This document shows positions 34,508-44,002 of a stretch of 64,000 nt of DNA, piece after piece (the first letter of the stretch is position 1; every line of letters starts with the position of its first letter). The position numbers and the translations under genes are program-made. This DNA is from Xanthocytophaga flava (lineage in GTDB: Bacteria; Bacteroidota; Bacteroidia; Cytophagales; 172606-1): positions 1 through 64,000 of the forward strand of contig JASJOS010000023.1 of the NCBI GenBank assembly GCA_030068525.1. Reading direction: 5' to 3'. The notes below the pieces were generated by a model. It saw only the letters and a list, made by a program, of their open reading frames with translations. It was not told the DNA's origin and ran no database searches.

Positions 34508-35512
34508 TTGGCAAGTAAAACATTCTTCTGCATAGATGCCCATACCTGTGGCAATCCCGTTCGGTTGGTAGCTGGCGGTGGCCCTTTACTGAAAGGCAAT
34601 AACATGAGTGAAAAGCGCCAGCATTTTCTACAGGAATTTGACTGGATACGCAAAGGGTTGATGTTCGAACCAAGAGGTCATGATATGATGTCAGGTAGCA
34701 TACTGTATCCACCTCATGATCCGGAAAATGATATTGGCGTACTGTTTATCGAAACCAGCGGATGTCTGCCTATGTGTGGACATGGCACCATTGGTACAGT
34801 AACCATCATGATAGAAGAAGGCCTGGTGATTCCGAAAGTACCTGGACAGTTGAGGCTGGAGACACCTGCCGGACTGGTAAAAGTGACTTATACCCAGGAA
34901 GGTAAAAAAGTAAAATCCGTAAAGCTGGTTAATGTACCATCCTATCTTGCTGCTGAAAACATACAGGTAGAATGTCCGGATTTAGGATTGATTACTGTAG
35001 ATGTAGCGTATGGTGGCAACTTCTATGCAATTGTAGATGTACAGTCTAACTTCAAAGGGTTAGAGCACTATACAGCAGCAGACCTGATTCGCTGGAGCCC
35101 TGTAGTTCGTGAGCGCATCAATGCTGCTCACACTTTTGTGCATCCGGAAAACCCAACCATCAAAGGCCTGAGCCACCTGCTGTGGACAGGAGCTACGATT
35201 AGTCCGGAGGCTACTGCCCGCAATGCCGTATTCTATGGTGACAAAGCTATTGATCGGTCACCTTGTGGTACAGGGACTTCTGCACGTATGGCACAATGGC
35301 ATGCGAAAGGTAAGCTTAAAAAAGGTGATCGTTTTGTGCATGAAAGCATTATTGGAAGCCAGTTTATTGGAACTGTAGAAGATGAAGTAACACTGGGAGG
35401 ACACAAGGCAATGATCCCTGGTATTGAAGGCTGGGCTAAAATCTATGGTCACAATACCATTACTATTGATCCCGAAGACGATCCGTATGCATACGGATTC
35501 CTGGTAAAATAA
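34508..35512 (+). CDS. 4-hydroxyproline epimerase (proline racemase family)
   Basis: The 334-residue protein shows both active-site cysteines of the family: Cys90 in LPMCGHGTIGT and Cys253 in DRSPCGTGTSAR. Two cysteines mark epimerases/racemases; dehydratases have Thr at the second place. It begins ASKTFFCIDAHTCGNPVRLV. It starts with TTG, as no ATG exists before the conserved start segment. It interconverts trans-4-hydroxy-L-proline and cis-4-hydroxy-D-proline, the first step of hydroxyproline catabolism, and is followed after 42 bp by the matching dehydrogenase. Confidence 0.92.
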   Translation: MASKTFFCIDAHTCGNPVRLVAGGGPLLKGNNMSEKRQHFLQEFDWIRKGLMFEPRGHDMMSGSILYPPHDPENDIGVLFIETSGCLPMCGHGTIGTVTIMIEEGLVIPKVPGQLRLETPAGLVKVTYTQEGKKVKSVKLVNVPSYLAAENIQVECPDLGLITVDVAYGGNFYAIVDVQSNFKGLEHYTAADLIRWSPVVRERINAAHTFVHPENPTIKGLSHLLWTGATISPEATARNAVFYGDKAIDRSPCGTGTSARMAQWHAKGKLKKGDRFVHESIIGSQFIGTVEDEVTLGGHKAMIPGIEGWAKIYGHNTITIDPEDDPYAYGFLVK

Positions 35513-35554
35513 TCACAACCGCAATTTTCTGAGTATAAAAGATAATAGTTTGCA

Positions 35555-36811
35555 ATGGCAACTCAAAAAGAAATAGTAATCGTAGGGGGTGGAGTAATAG
35601 GTTTATGTTCTGCCTACTATCTGAGTCAGGCAGGCCATCAGGTAACTGTACTGGACAAAGGAGATCTGGGGGATGGATGTTCCTTTGGTAATGCAGGTAT
35701 GATTGTACCTAGCCACTTTATTCCATTGGCGGCACCCGGTATGGTAGCACAAGGCATCAAGTGGATGTTTAATTCCGAAAGTCCGTTTTATGTAAAACCA
35801 CGTCTGAATCTGGATCTGATTCAGTGGGGGCTGAAGTTTTATAAGATGGCGAATGATACCCATGTAAAACGTTCGATGCCTGTATTACGGGACCTGAATA
35901 CTATAAGCCGGAACTTGTATGCGGAAATGGCGAAACAAAATGAGTTTGCCTTTGCTTTTGAATCCAAAGGGTTGCTGATGTTGTGTAAAACAGACCATAT
36001 GCTGGAAGAGGAAGCACATGTGGCTGAAACCGCACATGGATTAGGTATGGAAGCTAAGGTACTTACGAAGAAAGAAGTAGATGAACTGGAGCCTGAAGTA
36101 AAACCTGATGTCCTGGGAGGAATATTTTATCCGGGTGATGCGCATCTCCATCCGAATCAGTTAATGAAAGGCCTGAAAGCATATCTGACAAAGAAAGGAG
36201 TACGTTTGCAGTCCAATACGATTGTGTCAGGGTTTGTTTCACAGAAAGATCATATTACGGAAGTAGTTACCAATAAAGGTAATATAAAGGCAGATGAAGT
36301 GATCATTGCCGGCGGTTCCTGGTCGCAGGAGATTGTACAGCAGCTTGGCTTCCGAATGCCGATTCAGGCAGGGAAAGGCTATAGCATCACTATCCCGTTG
36401 CCTGCTAAAAAGTTGCATACTCCTTCCATTCTTACAGAAGCACGGGTTGCTATTACTCCTATGGATAATCAGTTGCGTGTAGGGGGAACAATGGAGATTG
36501 GGGGCATCAACCAGGATATTGACCTGCGCCGATTTGGGGGGATTATCAAGTCACTACCTAAATACCTGCCTGATTACCAGTTTGATATTCCAGATAAGAA
36601 ACAGATATGGTCCGGTTTACGACCTTGCTCACCTGATGGACTACCATACATTGGCCGTATTCAGAAGTTTGCCAATGCCGTTGTCGCTAGTGGACATGCT
36701 ATGATGGGATTAAGTCTGGCTCCTGTAACAGGACAGCTGGTAAAAGAAATCGTAGCAGGAGAAAAAACAAGTGTTGATACAACATTATTATCACCAGAGC
36801 GTTACAGATAA
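35555..36811 (+). CDS. FAD-dependent D-hydroxyproline/D-amino acid dehydrogenase
   Basis: The 418-residue protein has an N-terminal FAD-binding Rossmann motif (IVIVGGGVIGLCSAYYLSQAG, ending in ...LDKGD), a DAO-type core, and GLRPCSPDGLPYIGR near the end, as in DadA-like enzymes. The D-isomer made by the upstream epimerase would be oxidised to 1-pyrroline-4-hydroxy-2-carboxylate, substrate of the DHDPS-family enzyme at 31371. No membrane segment is evident. A terminator follows at 36822, closing the operon that begins with the M1 peptidase. Confidence 0.88.
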   Translation: MATQKEIVIVGGGVIGLCSAYYLSQAGHQVTVLDKGDLGDGCSFGNAGMIVPSHFIPLAAPGMVAQGIKWMFNSESPFYVKPRLNLDLIQWGLKFYKMANDTHVKRSMPVLRDLNTISRNLYAEMAKQNEFAFAFESKGLLMLCKTDHMLEEEAHVAETAHGLGMEAKVLTKKEVDELEPEVKPDVLGGIFYPGDAHLHPNQLMKGLKAYLTKKGVRLQSNTIVSGFVSQKDHITEVVTNKGNIKADEVIIAGGSWSQEIVQQLGFRMPIQAGKGYSITIPLPAKKLHTPSILTEARVAITPMDNQLRVGGTMEIGGINQDIDLRRFGGIIKSLPKYLPDYQFDIPDKKQIWSGLRPCSPDGLPYIGRIQKFANAVVASGHAMMGLSLAPVTGQLVKEIVAGEKTSVDTTLLSPERYR

Positions 36812-36821
36812 GTAGCACATG

Positions 36822-36849
36822 GAGCCAGAATATATTCTGGCTCTTTTTG
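36822..36849 (+). terminator. Terminator after the hydroxyproline operon
   Basis: The palindrome GAGCCAGAATA/TATTCTGGCTC at 36822-36843 is followed by TTTTTG, 11 bp after the dehydrogenase stop. Confidence 0.8.
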
Positions 36850-36965
36850 TTTCTATATAGAAGATATAAGACTACTACTTTTTTATAAACAGATCCTTGT
36901 TCTCCATTCCGGATTTAGGTATTTTGATTTGTTGATTAAATTTTTTCTCTCTAACAACAAATCTT

Positions 36966-37337
36966 ATGGTTACGACTAATGCTACCACTATCGATGAATA
37001 TATTGCCGGATTTCCTGACAATATTCAACAGATTCTGAATCAGATACGGGCAACCATCAAAGAAGCAGCCCCGGAAGCACAGGAAGCCATCAAATATGCC
37101 ATGCCTACCTTTGTTCTGAATGGCAATCTGGTTCATTTTGCTGCCTTCAAAAATCATATTGGTTTCTATCCTGCTCCTGTAGGTATTGAAGCATTCAAAG
37201 AACAACTTTCCGGCTACAAAGGCGCTAAGGGATCAGTCCAATTTCCGTTGGATAAGCCTATGCCTCTGAAGTTGATTACAGATATTGTGAAGTTCAGAGT
37301 AAAGGATGCATTAGCTCAAGCGAAGAAAAAAAAATAG
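36966..37337 (+). CDS. DUF1801 (YdhG-like) small protein
   Basis: The 123-residue protein has the DUF1801 pattern: TIDEYIAGFPDNIQQILNQIRATIKEAAPEAQEAIKYAMPTF, then HFAAFKNHIGFYP and a C-terminal KFRVKDALAQAKKKK tail. The fold is a small alpha/beta domain found widely in bacteria as a single-domain cytosolic protein; its function is not known. It stands alone with AT-rich flanks. Confidence 0.85.
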   Translation: MVTTNATTIDEYIAGFPDNIQQILNQIRATIKEAAPEAQEAIKYAMPTFVLNGNLVHFAAFKNHIGFYPAPVGIEAFKEQLSGYKGAKGSVQFPLDKPMPLKLITDIVKFRVKDALAQAKKKK

Positions 37338-37526
37338 CATAGCAGATAACTTTAAGGTTGCCCTATTCAACAAAATAATACAGTAAATATCCAGATATAG
37401 TACATGTATTTATCCAGTTGATTGCCGAATAATTGTGAAACTACTAGCTCATCAGAGGTAGAAACGATATATTGTCTCATGAAGTATTGTTTATAAAACA
37501 ACATATTATTGTTTCTCTATATCCCT

Positions 37527-38112
37527 ATGAGTGCATTTCATTATCTTCAGATTGCCCCTAAGAGTAATACCATTATTACTTTGACAGACATCGATACCTT
37601 AGTATCCCGTCTCCAGGAAAATAAATTGATTGAGAGCCACTTTGATTACAGGCCAACAGAAGAATATACGAGGTATCAGTTTCTGGGATTTTCAGGATGA
37701 GACTCCACAGAGTAAATTAGTATCCGGTAGTAGTCTTTCTATTCTTGATACAACATCTATTGCCAGCTTAGATCCGGGACAAAATTATGCCTTTAAAGTA
37801 CATCTTTCCAAAACAAATGGAGTGTTTGCTGGGCTGGAGGTGTTTAGTAGTACAGACCGTAAAGATTTTCCGCTATTTATCATTTATGTAAGTGATCCTA
37901 TTTCTTTTACTCTATATAGACAAGATGAAGAGGATGAAGACGAAAACCTTTTGAGCACTAAAGTCCAAAATATCAATTGCATAATTACCAGTAGTGGAAA
38001 TGATATGGAGTCATTGCTTGAACTTGGTGAAGAACCTGAAAAGTATGCACTGTTTTATAACCAAATCAAATCTACTTTGGGTGAACTGGAGATAGGAAGT
38101 TACATAGAATGA
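37527..38112 (+). pseudogene. Hypothetical gene split by an apparent frameshift
   Basis: An N-terminal frame (37527-37700, MSAFHYLQIAPKSNTIITL at the start) and a C-terminal frame (37630-38112, ending GELEIGSYIE) overlap around 37670-37700. The first stops at a TGA soon after YQFLGFSG while the second reads WDFQDETPQSK across the same bases. Together they would make about 195 residues of an alpha/beta protein with an acidic stretch (RQDEEDEDEN). Neither half has a plausible start of its own besides the first. A frameshift mutation, sequencing error or programmed slip could explain it. Family not recognised. Confidence 0.5.
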
Positions 38113-38187
38113 ATAACTTTATCTACTGTCACAAGTAGGTTGATTATAAAGTCCCCTTATAAAATCATCCAAAATATTACGTATAGC

Positions 38188-38244
38188 AACATTTTAGGTT
38201 ACTGTTGATAGTTTATTCTCATCAATAGCCATACCTAAAATGTT
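38188..38244 (+). promoter_or_regulatory. Stem-loop just before prsW
   Basis: AACATTTTAGGT (38188-38199) and its perfect complement ACCTAAAATGTT (38233-38244) enclose an inner TTGAT...ATCAA pair, making a long hairpin that ends 3 bases before the ATG at 38248. In an mRNA it would sequester the ribosome entry area. It could be a regulatory leader or the terminator-like end of the preceding gene, but no T run follows. Confidence 0.4.
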
Positions 38245-38247
38245 ACT

Positions 38248-39954
38248 ATGCTTCGCATATATACCTATCTGTTCTGGATTGTTTTTTCCTGTGCTTCCAT
38301 TCTGGGATATAATTACTGGAAAAGCCGAAACAAGCATTTGTTCTTTAAAACCGGTTCTACCCGTTCCTTACTTTGGGTCTTCTTTATCCTGGTGCTTTCA
38401 CCTGTTGCTGTTAACTATTGGTTTCCAGATATGACAGTAGATCTGAAAGCAGATACTATTATACACCTTGATGAAGTTCAGCAACGGAATTTGTTGCGTG
38501 ATGGTGAAATTGGAGAATACTACAAGAACATTGTTTCTGTAATCTGGCATAACATGAACTGGGTTGGTTTTGTGTCAGCACTGCTGATAATGGTAACCTG
38601 GTTCATTTATATTCACAGGATAGATGTTTTTCATAAAGAAAAACTACGTTACCAGATTGGGACATTGTTGTTGGGTATGATCTGTTCTTTACTGGTAGCT
38701 GTGATTACAGATGGAATAGACCTTTACTACCCTATTACCTACACAGGCCATTTCTGGTATGATTTGTTCGTATTCTCCTTTCTGGATATTGGTGTAATCG
38801 AAGAATTTGTAAAGCTGATACCCTTCTTCATCATTCTGAAGTTTACAAAAGAGATAGATGAACCTTACGACTATATTCTGTATGCCTGTTTGTCTGCATT
38901 GGGTTTTGCCTTTATTGAAAACCTGATTTATTTCAAGAATATTACCGGAACGATCATTCAGGGGAGGGCCATGCTGTCTGTAGTGGGTCATATGCTGGAG
39001 TCTTCGTTTGCTGTATATGGATTGGTTATCTCCCGATATCAGCATAGCTCCTCCAAGATAGTCTACTTTGGTATGTCATTTCTGATTGCGTCATTTTTGC
39101 ATGGGTTGTATGACTATCTTTTATTTGAGCATATGCTTATTCTTGTAATCGGAATTTTTATTTTCGAGATTCAGGCATGGACTATTATGGTCAATAATAC
39201 CATTAATAACAGCCAGTTCTTTCATTTTAAAACTGCCCATAGGGATGAGAAACTTCGTTTCTTCTTGGCTGTAATGCTTTCTGGAATTCTGGTGCTCAAT
39301 TATTTTGTTGATGCATTTCAGTATGGCAAGCAGGGCGCTAATACCAACTACCTTCAATCCTGTTTGTACAGCGGGCTACTGATTATTTTCTATGTTACTC
39401 ATCTGAGCAATTATGATCTGGTAAAAGGTTACTGGCGTCCTATTGAATTTCGAATATCACCACCTGATTATGATCATGTACCTGTAAATAGAGGTCTGGC
39501 TAGTTTACTGAGTGTGTTCAAGTACAACTTTATTCACCCTGTCAATATTGTTAACTACATTGTAACCATTCAACCTCCACATTATAATCAGCTGGTATAT
39601 GGCTACATGAGTCTGAATAAAGGAAAGATTGTTGACCGCATTTGTCTTCTGTCTGTATCTGATAACGGAAAAGAGAGTATAGACCCAGATTGGTTTGTGG
39701 TAAAGTTACGTGATGACCTGGATTTGGAGGATTGTCTTGACGATCAGTATGTACATTCTTTTCTGCTGATAAAGCTGGAGACAAAAAGTGACTCCCTGAT
39801 TCATGATGAGGACATTCGTGTGTTTATGCGGCTCATACCTGATATGCAGATGGTAAGAAGCAAACAACCTATCCGAAAAGATGCATTTCCTCCAATAGGG
39901 TATGGTTTGGTTAACAGTGTTTTTGTGCCAGGATATACAGTAAAGGCAGGTTAA
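38248..39954 (+). CDS. prsW: PrsW-family intramembrane metalloprotease
   Basis: The 568-residue protein has about nine membrane helices and the PrsW/CAAX-like motifs in order: IEEFVKLIP (EExxK type) near residue 185, AFIENLIYF near 229, GHMLESSFAVYG near 251 and LHGLYDYLL near 285. These residues build a zinc site in the membrane. The C-terminal 200 residues are soluble and not typical of the short PrsW of Bacillus, where it cleaves an anti-sigma factor. Substrate here is unknown; no anti-sigma gene is adjacent. Confidence 0.85.
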   Translation: MLRIYTYLFWIVFSCASILGYNYWKSRNKHLFFKTGSTRSLLWVFFILVLSPVAVNYWFPDMTVDLKADTIIHLDEVQQRNLLRDGEIGEYYKNIVSVIWHNMNWVGFVSALLIMVTWFIYIHRIDVFHKEKLRYQIGTLLLGMICSLLVAVITDGIDLYYPITYTGHFWYDLFVFSFLDIGVIEEFVKLIPFFIILKFTKEIDEPYDYILYACLSALGFAFIENLIYFKNITGTIIQGRAMLSVVGHMLESSFAVYGLVISRYQHSSSKIVYFGMSFLIASFLHGLYDYLLFEHMLILVIGIFIFEIQAWTIMVNNTINNSQFFHFKTAHRDEKLRFFLAVMLSGILVLNYFVDAFQYGKQGANTNYLQSCLYSGLLIIFYVTHLSNYDLVKGYWRPIEFRISPPDYDHVPVNRGLASLLSVFKYNFIHPVNIVNYIVTIQPPHYNQLVYGYMSLNKGKIVDRICLLSVSDNGKESIDPDWFVVKLRDDLDLEDCLDDQYVHSFLLIKLETKSDSLIHDEDIRVFMRLIPDMQMVRSKQPIRKDAFPPIGYGLVNSVFVPGYTVKAG

Positions 39955-40045
39955 AGAGGCTTTTAAAGGATCAAGGCTGCCATAAATCATTGTTTATTTA
40001 ACAATGTCTTCGGTTATTGCATGGTAATAAACACAATTACCGATT

Positions 40046-40243
40046 ATGTATACATTTCTAAAATATTTCTTTGGATTATTAACACTTGGGGCTCTTTCTG
40101 AAACGTATAGAATCTCTACTTATGATTCTACTAAAAGAATAGAGTTACTACCTATGTCTATTGCGTTTACTTTATTGCTTGCCTACTTATCTGTTCGCTT
40201 TCATTATAAACATAAAAATGAACAGAAAAAGCTTAAATTCTAA
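40046..40243 (+). CDS. Small two-helix membrane protein
   Basis: A 65-residue protein with hydrophobic segments at residues 4-18 and 37-52 and a basic tail (HYKHKNEQKKLKF). No family is recognised; the frame is short and supported only by its membrane pattern and isolated position 80 bp before the next gene. Confidence 0.45.
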   Translation: MYTFLKYFFGLLTLGALSETYRISTYDSTKRIELLPMSIAFTLLLAYLSVRFHYKHKNEQKKLKF

Positions 40244-40322
40244 AAAAGCAACCTGTTAGCTGACTTATGCGAAATACAAGAAGGCACAAACCAAATTCAA
40301 CTATAAACTAACCCTAAAATAC

Positions 40323-41000
40323 ATGCCCAAACCATTTACAAAATACCATTTATTATTTCTATTTAGTGTTGCTTACATTACGACTTATGCACAAAGTTTT
40401 GAAGGATGGATTACTTATAAAGTAGAGATGCCCAATCCAAATCCTAAAATGATTCCGGATAGTTTATGGCAGAAGAGCCTAAAAGAAAAGCTTGGAGAGA
40501 GGGGATATATTGTGCAGAAGTATTATTACAAAGAAGGAAACTACATTTCTGAAATAGACGCCGGAAAGGAACGTGGGTATCAGTTATATAATCCCAAAGA
40601 TGGATTATTATATTCCTGGCGTGTGGGGTCTGATTCGGCAGTGACCGTAGATAGTCGAAAAACCATAGATACATTTGTAGAATGTATTGACCAGAAAGAG
40701 ACAGCTACAGTTATGGGAATTGTCTGTAAAAGTATGATTGTAAAGTCAGAAATGGGAGAGATGAAAGTCTGGTACAACAAAGAGTATTTAAAGATGGATG
40801 CCAGATTTTACAAAGGACATCTCTATGGACATTGGGATCAGATATTGAACAAAATAGGTTGTATGCCTCTCAAAATAGAGCAAATGGGATTTATGGCATC
40901 AGCAGTTCAGGAGGTTACTGATTTTAAACAAGTACCTGTAGATAATAAGAAGTTTGAGTTACCCAAGTTTAAAAAGGTACTAAAGAACCCTATAAATTGA
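40323..41000 (+). CDS. GLPGLI/DUF4412-like exported protein
   Basis: The 225-residue protein has a signal peptide (to YAQS near residue 23) and begins its mature part with FEGWITYKVEM, then carries GYQLYNPKDGLLYSW, KSMIVKSEMGEMKVWYN and a final block CMPLKIEQMGFMASAVQEVTDF. This is the pattern of GLPGLI/DUF4412 periplasmic proteins that are frequent in Bacteroidota and of unknown function. No catalytic motif is visible. It faces the next gene across a shared terminator. Confidence 0.65.
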   Translation: MPKPFTKYHLLFLFSVAYITTYAQSFEGWITYKVEMPNPNPKMIPDSLWQKSLKEKLGERGYIVQKYYYKEGNYISEIDAGKERGYQLYNPKDGLLYSWRVGSDSAVTVDSRKTIDTFVECIDQKETATVMGIVCKSMIVKSEMGEMKVWYNKEYLKMDARFYKGHLYGHWDQILNKIGCMPLKIEQMGFMASAVQEVTDFKQVPVDNKKFELPKFKKVLKNPIN

Positions 41001-41022
41001 ATTCTTTCTTCATCAAAATATT

Positions 41023-41067
41023 TCACAAACAGGTGTACTTGTATGAATACACCTGTTTGTGAGGCTT
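41023..41067. terminator. Bidirectional terminator
   Basis: A perfect 15-bp stem (TCACAAACAGGTGTA, 41023-41037; complement 41048-41062) followed by GGCTTTTTA lies between the converging genes that end at 41000 and 41069. Confidence 0.8.
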
Positions 41068-41068
41068 T

Positions 41069-42313
41069 TTATTGAGTTGTCTTAACTTTACTCTTAAGTT
41101 TTACAAAACGATAGCCTAGCACAATTGTTAATCTTTGGTAAGAAGTGCCAAAATAAATATAGTTATTCAGTAAATCCTGCTTCATATAATATCTGGCCTC
41201 AAGGCTCAGATTACCTAATGCATAGCCAGCGCCAAACGCTGCAGTTCCTCCTGTTTTTAGTTTATAGGGATACGTCAATCCGTTCCGGTCTGAGCTATAT
41301 GTAATTGTTGAGTTTGACAAATGTATAACAGCGCCAGGCACATACATTGCGTTAACAAAGATTTTGGAAGTTGTCTTGAGAAATATAGCATATCGGACAC
41401 CAATCGGGAACTCCAGGCTCTGATAATCTATGGCTGCTTTGTAATCTATATTGTATTTTTGATCTGCTTTGTAATATTGATACGTAGGTTCAGCAAATAC
41501 ACTCCACTTATTTTTGTTAAAAGGAAGAATATACTCAATTTCCAATCCTGCTCTGAAAAACAGGTGATTGTCAAATGTGACATTTATAAGTCTGTCTACA
41601 TCTGAATTTACAGAAAGCGATGAGTAATTAATTCCTGGTGTTACTCTGAAATTAAGAAGATCTCGTGTGGCAAAGATTTTTGGTTTTACTACTTCTTGCC
41701 CCATACAGGCATTATAGCGCATGAAATGCTTTGTAAGTTCAGATTTGCTATAGCGAATCCGTTCCAGATAGGTTCTGGATACATTTCCACAGTTTACCTC
41801 GTTATTAAGTTGTTGTCTGAAGTATGCATTTTCGCCTACGGTTGAATTGGATATGGTATATTCTTTGTAAACTAATTGCCGTATAGAGGTGTCTGTAGGA
41901 GTACTAAAAAAGAACTTTACCAAATCGGTAGCTTCATAATAATAAAGCGTCGCTTTACCTTCAGCAAGTACTTTCAGAAAGAGAGTAGCTGATGTCCATT
42001 CTGGTGCATGGTTCCTGCTAAACTTGCTTAATACACGACTTTTTGAGGTATCCAGTTGCACAGAGGCTCTGACAAACTTTGCATAATTTTCAATGGCAAA
42101 TTCTTTAATGTTTGAGATATGGGCACTTTGAGGGCTATCATTTTCGGTGAGTTTATACCGGAATGTCTCAGGATTCTTGACCCAGTCTTTATTTTCAATC
42201 AGACATTCGATTTTCTTTCCAGAATTGTCTAGTATGTATCCTTTGTCAAAGCTAACCTGACAAAATGCAGGAAACGCTGAGATGAATAACAGGAAACTTA
42301 AAATAATTTTCAT
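41069..42313 (-). CDS. Exported protein with probable outer-membrane beta-barrel
   Basis: The 414-residue protein has a signal peptide (to FCQVSF near residue 19). The N-terminal part (YILDNSGKKIECLIENKDWVKNP) resembles a domain often found before PorT-like barrels. From about residue 215 amphipathic strands alternate (FRVTPGINYSSLSV, FFRAGLEIEYILPF, WSVFAEPTYQYYK, SLEARYYMKQ), ending RLTIVLGYRFVKL, as in outer-membrane barrels. Four cysteines are scattered. Ligand or role is unknown. The call rests on strand pattern. Confidence 0.6.
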   Translation of the reverse strand: MKIILSFLLFISAFPAFCQVSFDKGYILDNSGKKIECLIENKDWVKNPETFRYKLTENDSPQSAHISNIKEFAIENYAKFVRASVQLDTSKSRVLSKFSRNHAPEWTSATLFLKVLAEGKATLYYYEATDLVKFFFSTPTDTSIRQLVYKEYTISNSTVGENAYFRQQLNNEVNCGNVSRTYLERIRYSKSELTKHFMRYNACMGQEVVKPKIFATRDLLNFRVTPGINYSSLSVNSDVDRLINVTFDNHLFFRAGLEIEYILPFNKNKWSVFAEPTYQYYKADQKYNIDYKAAIDYQSLEFPIGVRYAIFLKTTSKIFVNAMYVPGAVIHLSNSTITYSSDRNGLTYPYKLKTGGTAAFGAGYALGNLSLEARYYMKQDLLNNYIYFGTSYQRLTIVLGYRFVKLKSKVKTTQ

Positions 42314-42858
42314 TAAAAGAGTAGAAAGATTAGTTAATTGACATGTGGTGATTTTGCTGACGGATAAACAAGGTGCTATTTACCTAAGGTTTAGGTATTT
42401 TAATAGGAATAGAGGATGGTAATTATTTTTGCAGGGTATTGTTTTGGGCAAGTATCGCACAATTTCTCTGGATTTTTAATACAAAGTAGCTTATTCTGAT
42501 TGTTATTTCTGTTTAACAAAAGTAAACTATCTTTCTGGATTTTTACTCTCAAAGTTTGTAATTTGATCGTAGTTTTTATCCTGTAAAAATCTGTATTTAT
42601 TAATTTCTGTAAAATGTTTGTAGGATAATATGTAATTGGTCAGATCAGAAATAGATAAGGTATAGCGTTGTTTGAAATTTATGAGTTTGATAGACAGATT
42701 TAAACCTCGGACAGAAATTTTTGATGTATACTTTAGATCTTTATCTTTATTTATATGTATATTTATATAAATTCTTGCTGAACGTCAATTCATAGTGCTG
42801 TATCAAGTTGATCTTTGGCAGGTATTGATACTTAATGTCAAACATAACTATAACGATC
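42314..42858. other. Intergenic stretch without a recognised gene
   Basis: The 545 bases are strongly AT-rich. A TATTTTTG at 42424-42431 fits the plus-strand -7 consensus but is 430 bp from the next start, so its meaning is unclear. No stable hairpin or coding frame stands out. Confidence 0.4.
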
Positions 42859-43086
42859 ATGGGAGTAGAATGGATAGTTCCTGTAATATTCTTTGTCGGA
42901 TTTGTTATTTGGGCGTTACTTTTTGGTGGATATGCCAAAGGTAAAAATGGAAGTGTAACAAGAGGACCAATTACACTTCATACAGATGGTTTCCCGTCAA
43001 CTATGGATGGCACCTTAGGAGATAAGGCTGTCAGTAACACTACGCAAACAGAACCCTCGGGTTCGACAGTTCAGAAGAATACTTAG
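42859..43086 (+). CDS. Small membrane-anchored protein, first paralogue
   Basis: A 75-residue protein with a single N-terminal membrane helix (VPVIFFVGFVIWALLFGGYA) followed by a hydrophilic, proline- and threonine-rich tail. The ATG at 42859 (MGVEW) is chosen because the paralogue at 44003 starts the same way (MGVEL). The two share KGSVT/NGSVT, P(I/V)TLHT, a short G-P-x-G-E/D-K segment and a final SNT...EP(S/T)GS. Family not recognised. A terminator follows. Confidence 0.65.
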   Translation: MGVEWIVPVIFFVGFVIWALLFGGYAKGKNGSVTRGPITLHTDGFPSTMDGTLGDKAVSNTTQTEPSGSTVQKNT

Positions 43087-43152
43087 TAACAGGCACGAGT
43101 GTGAATTTTCTGGACAACAGAATATTTCAGGTATAATTTATTGTAAGTGTTG

Positions 43153-43187
43153 AAGCATCATGTTAGTATTACATGATGCTTTTTTTA
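43153..43187 (+). terminator. Terminator after the first small paralogue
   Basis: A perfect 11-bp stem (AAGCATCATGT / ACATGATGCTT, 43153-43181) followed by TTTTTT. Confidence 0.85.
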
Positions 43188-43254
43188 TACAATAACAGAG
43201 ATGGATGTGAACTTTTTAGTATATCTGATTACCTATTGTTACTAACCTAATCAT

Positions 43255-43833
43255 ATGAAACGAATAATATATCTTTTTGTATTTGAGGGATTTGCTGATT
43301 GGGAACCTTCTTATGCAACAGCAGAAATTCAAAAGTCTTCCCGTTATCAGATTCGTACCGTTGGCTTGACAAGTGACCCTATCCGATCTATGGGAGGACT
43401 TACTATCCTGCCAGATTATACAGTAGAAGAGGTAGAAACCGGGAATGCGGCTATGCTTATCTTACCAGGAGGCGAAGCTTGGGAACAAAAGAAGCTGAAT
43501 GATATACAAACACTGGTATTACAGTTTCATAAAAGTAATCTACCTATAGCGGCTATTTGTGCCGCAACCACGTTTTTGGGTGATATAGGCTTACTTAATG
43601 CCATCTCACATACCAGCAATGCCAAATTTTATCTGGAATCAATAAGTCCTAATTATAAGGGTCAAAACTATTATGCAGAAGAATCGGCAGTGACAGACCA
43701 ACGAATAATTACAGCCAATGGAATTTCTCCGATTGAATTTGCCAGAGAAATCATGCGCATATTGGGGATATATGATGAACAGAAACTGGAACAATGGTAT
43801 CAGGTATTTAAGTACGGAGTCTGGACAGAATGA
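43255..43833 (+). CDS. DJ-1/PfpI family glutamine-amidotransferase-like protein
   Basis: The 192-residue protein has the family features: an early acidic residue region (FVFEGFADWEPSY), LILPGGEAWE in the middle, and the nucleophile elbow AAICAATTFLGDIGLL with Cys near residue 101. The Glu near residue 15 fits the usual Glu-Cys pair. It is closest to the small YdeA-like amidotransferase group; activity (protease, chaperone, deglycase) cannot be chosen from sequence. It lies between two paralogous small membrane proteins. Confidence 0.85.
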   Translation: MKRIIYLFVFEGFADWEPSYATAEIQKSSRYQIRTVGLTSDPIRSMGGLTILPDYTVEEVETGNAAMLILPGGEAWEQKKLNDIQTLVLQFHKSNLPIAAICAATTFLGDIGLLNAISHTSNAKFYLESISPNYKGQNYYAEESAVTDQRIITANGISPIEFAREIMRILGIYDEQKLEQWYQVFKYGVWTE

Positions 43834-44002
43834 ATATCTGAATGAGTTATTGCACAAATTCCAAAATGTTGGAGTTACTGCTTGACAAAGGGCATGGATT
43901 TTTACCTTTTCATTATACTAATCTGCTGAGTGTAAGTGTAAAGATCGAAAAGTAGCTTCAGCAGATTGTATAAACTAATGTTATATCTAACTAGATACGA
44001 TC

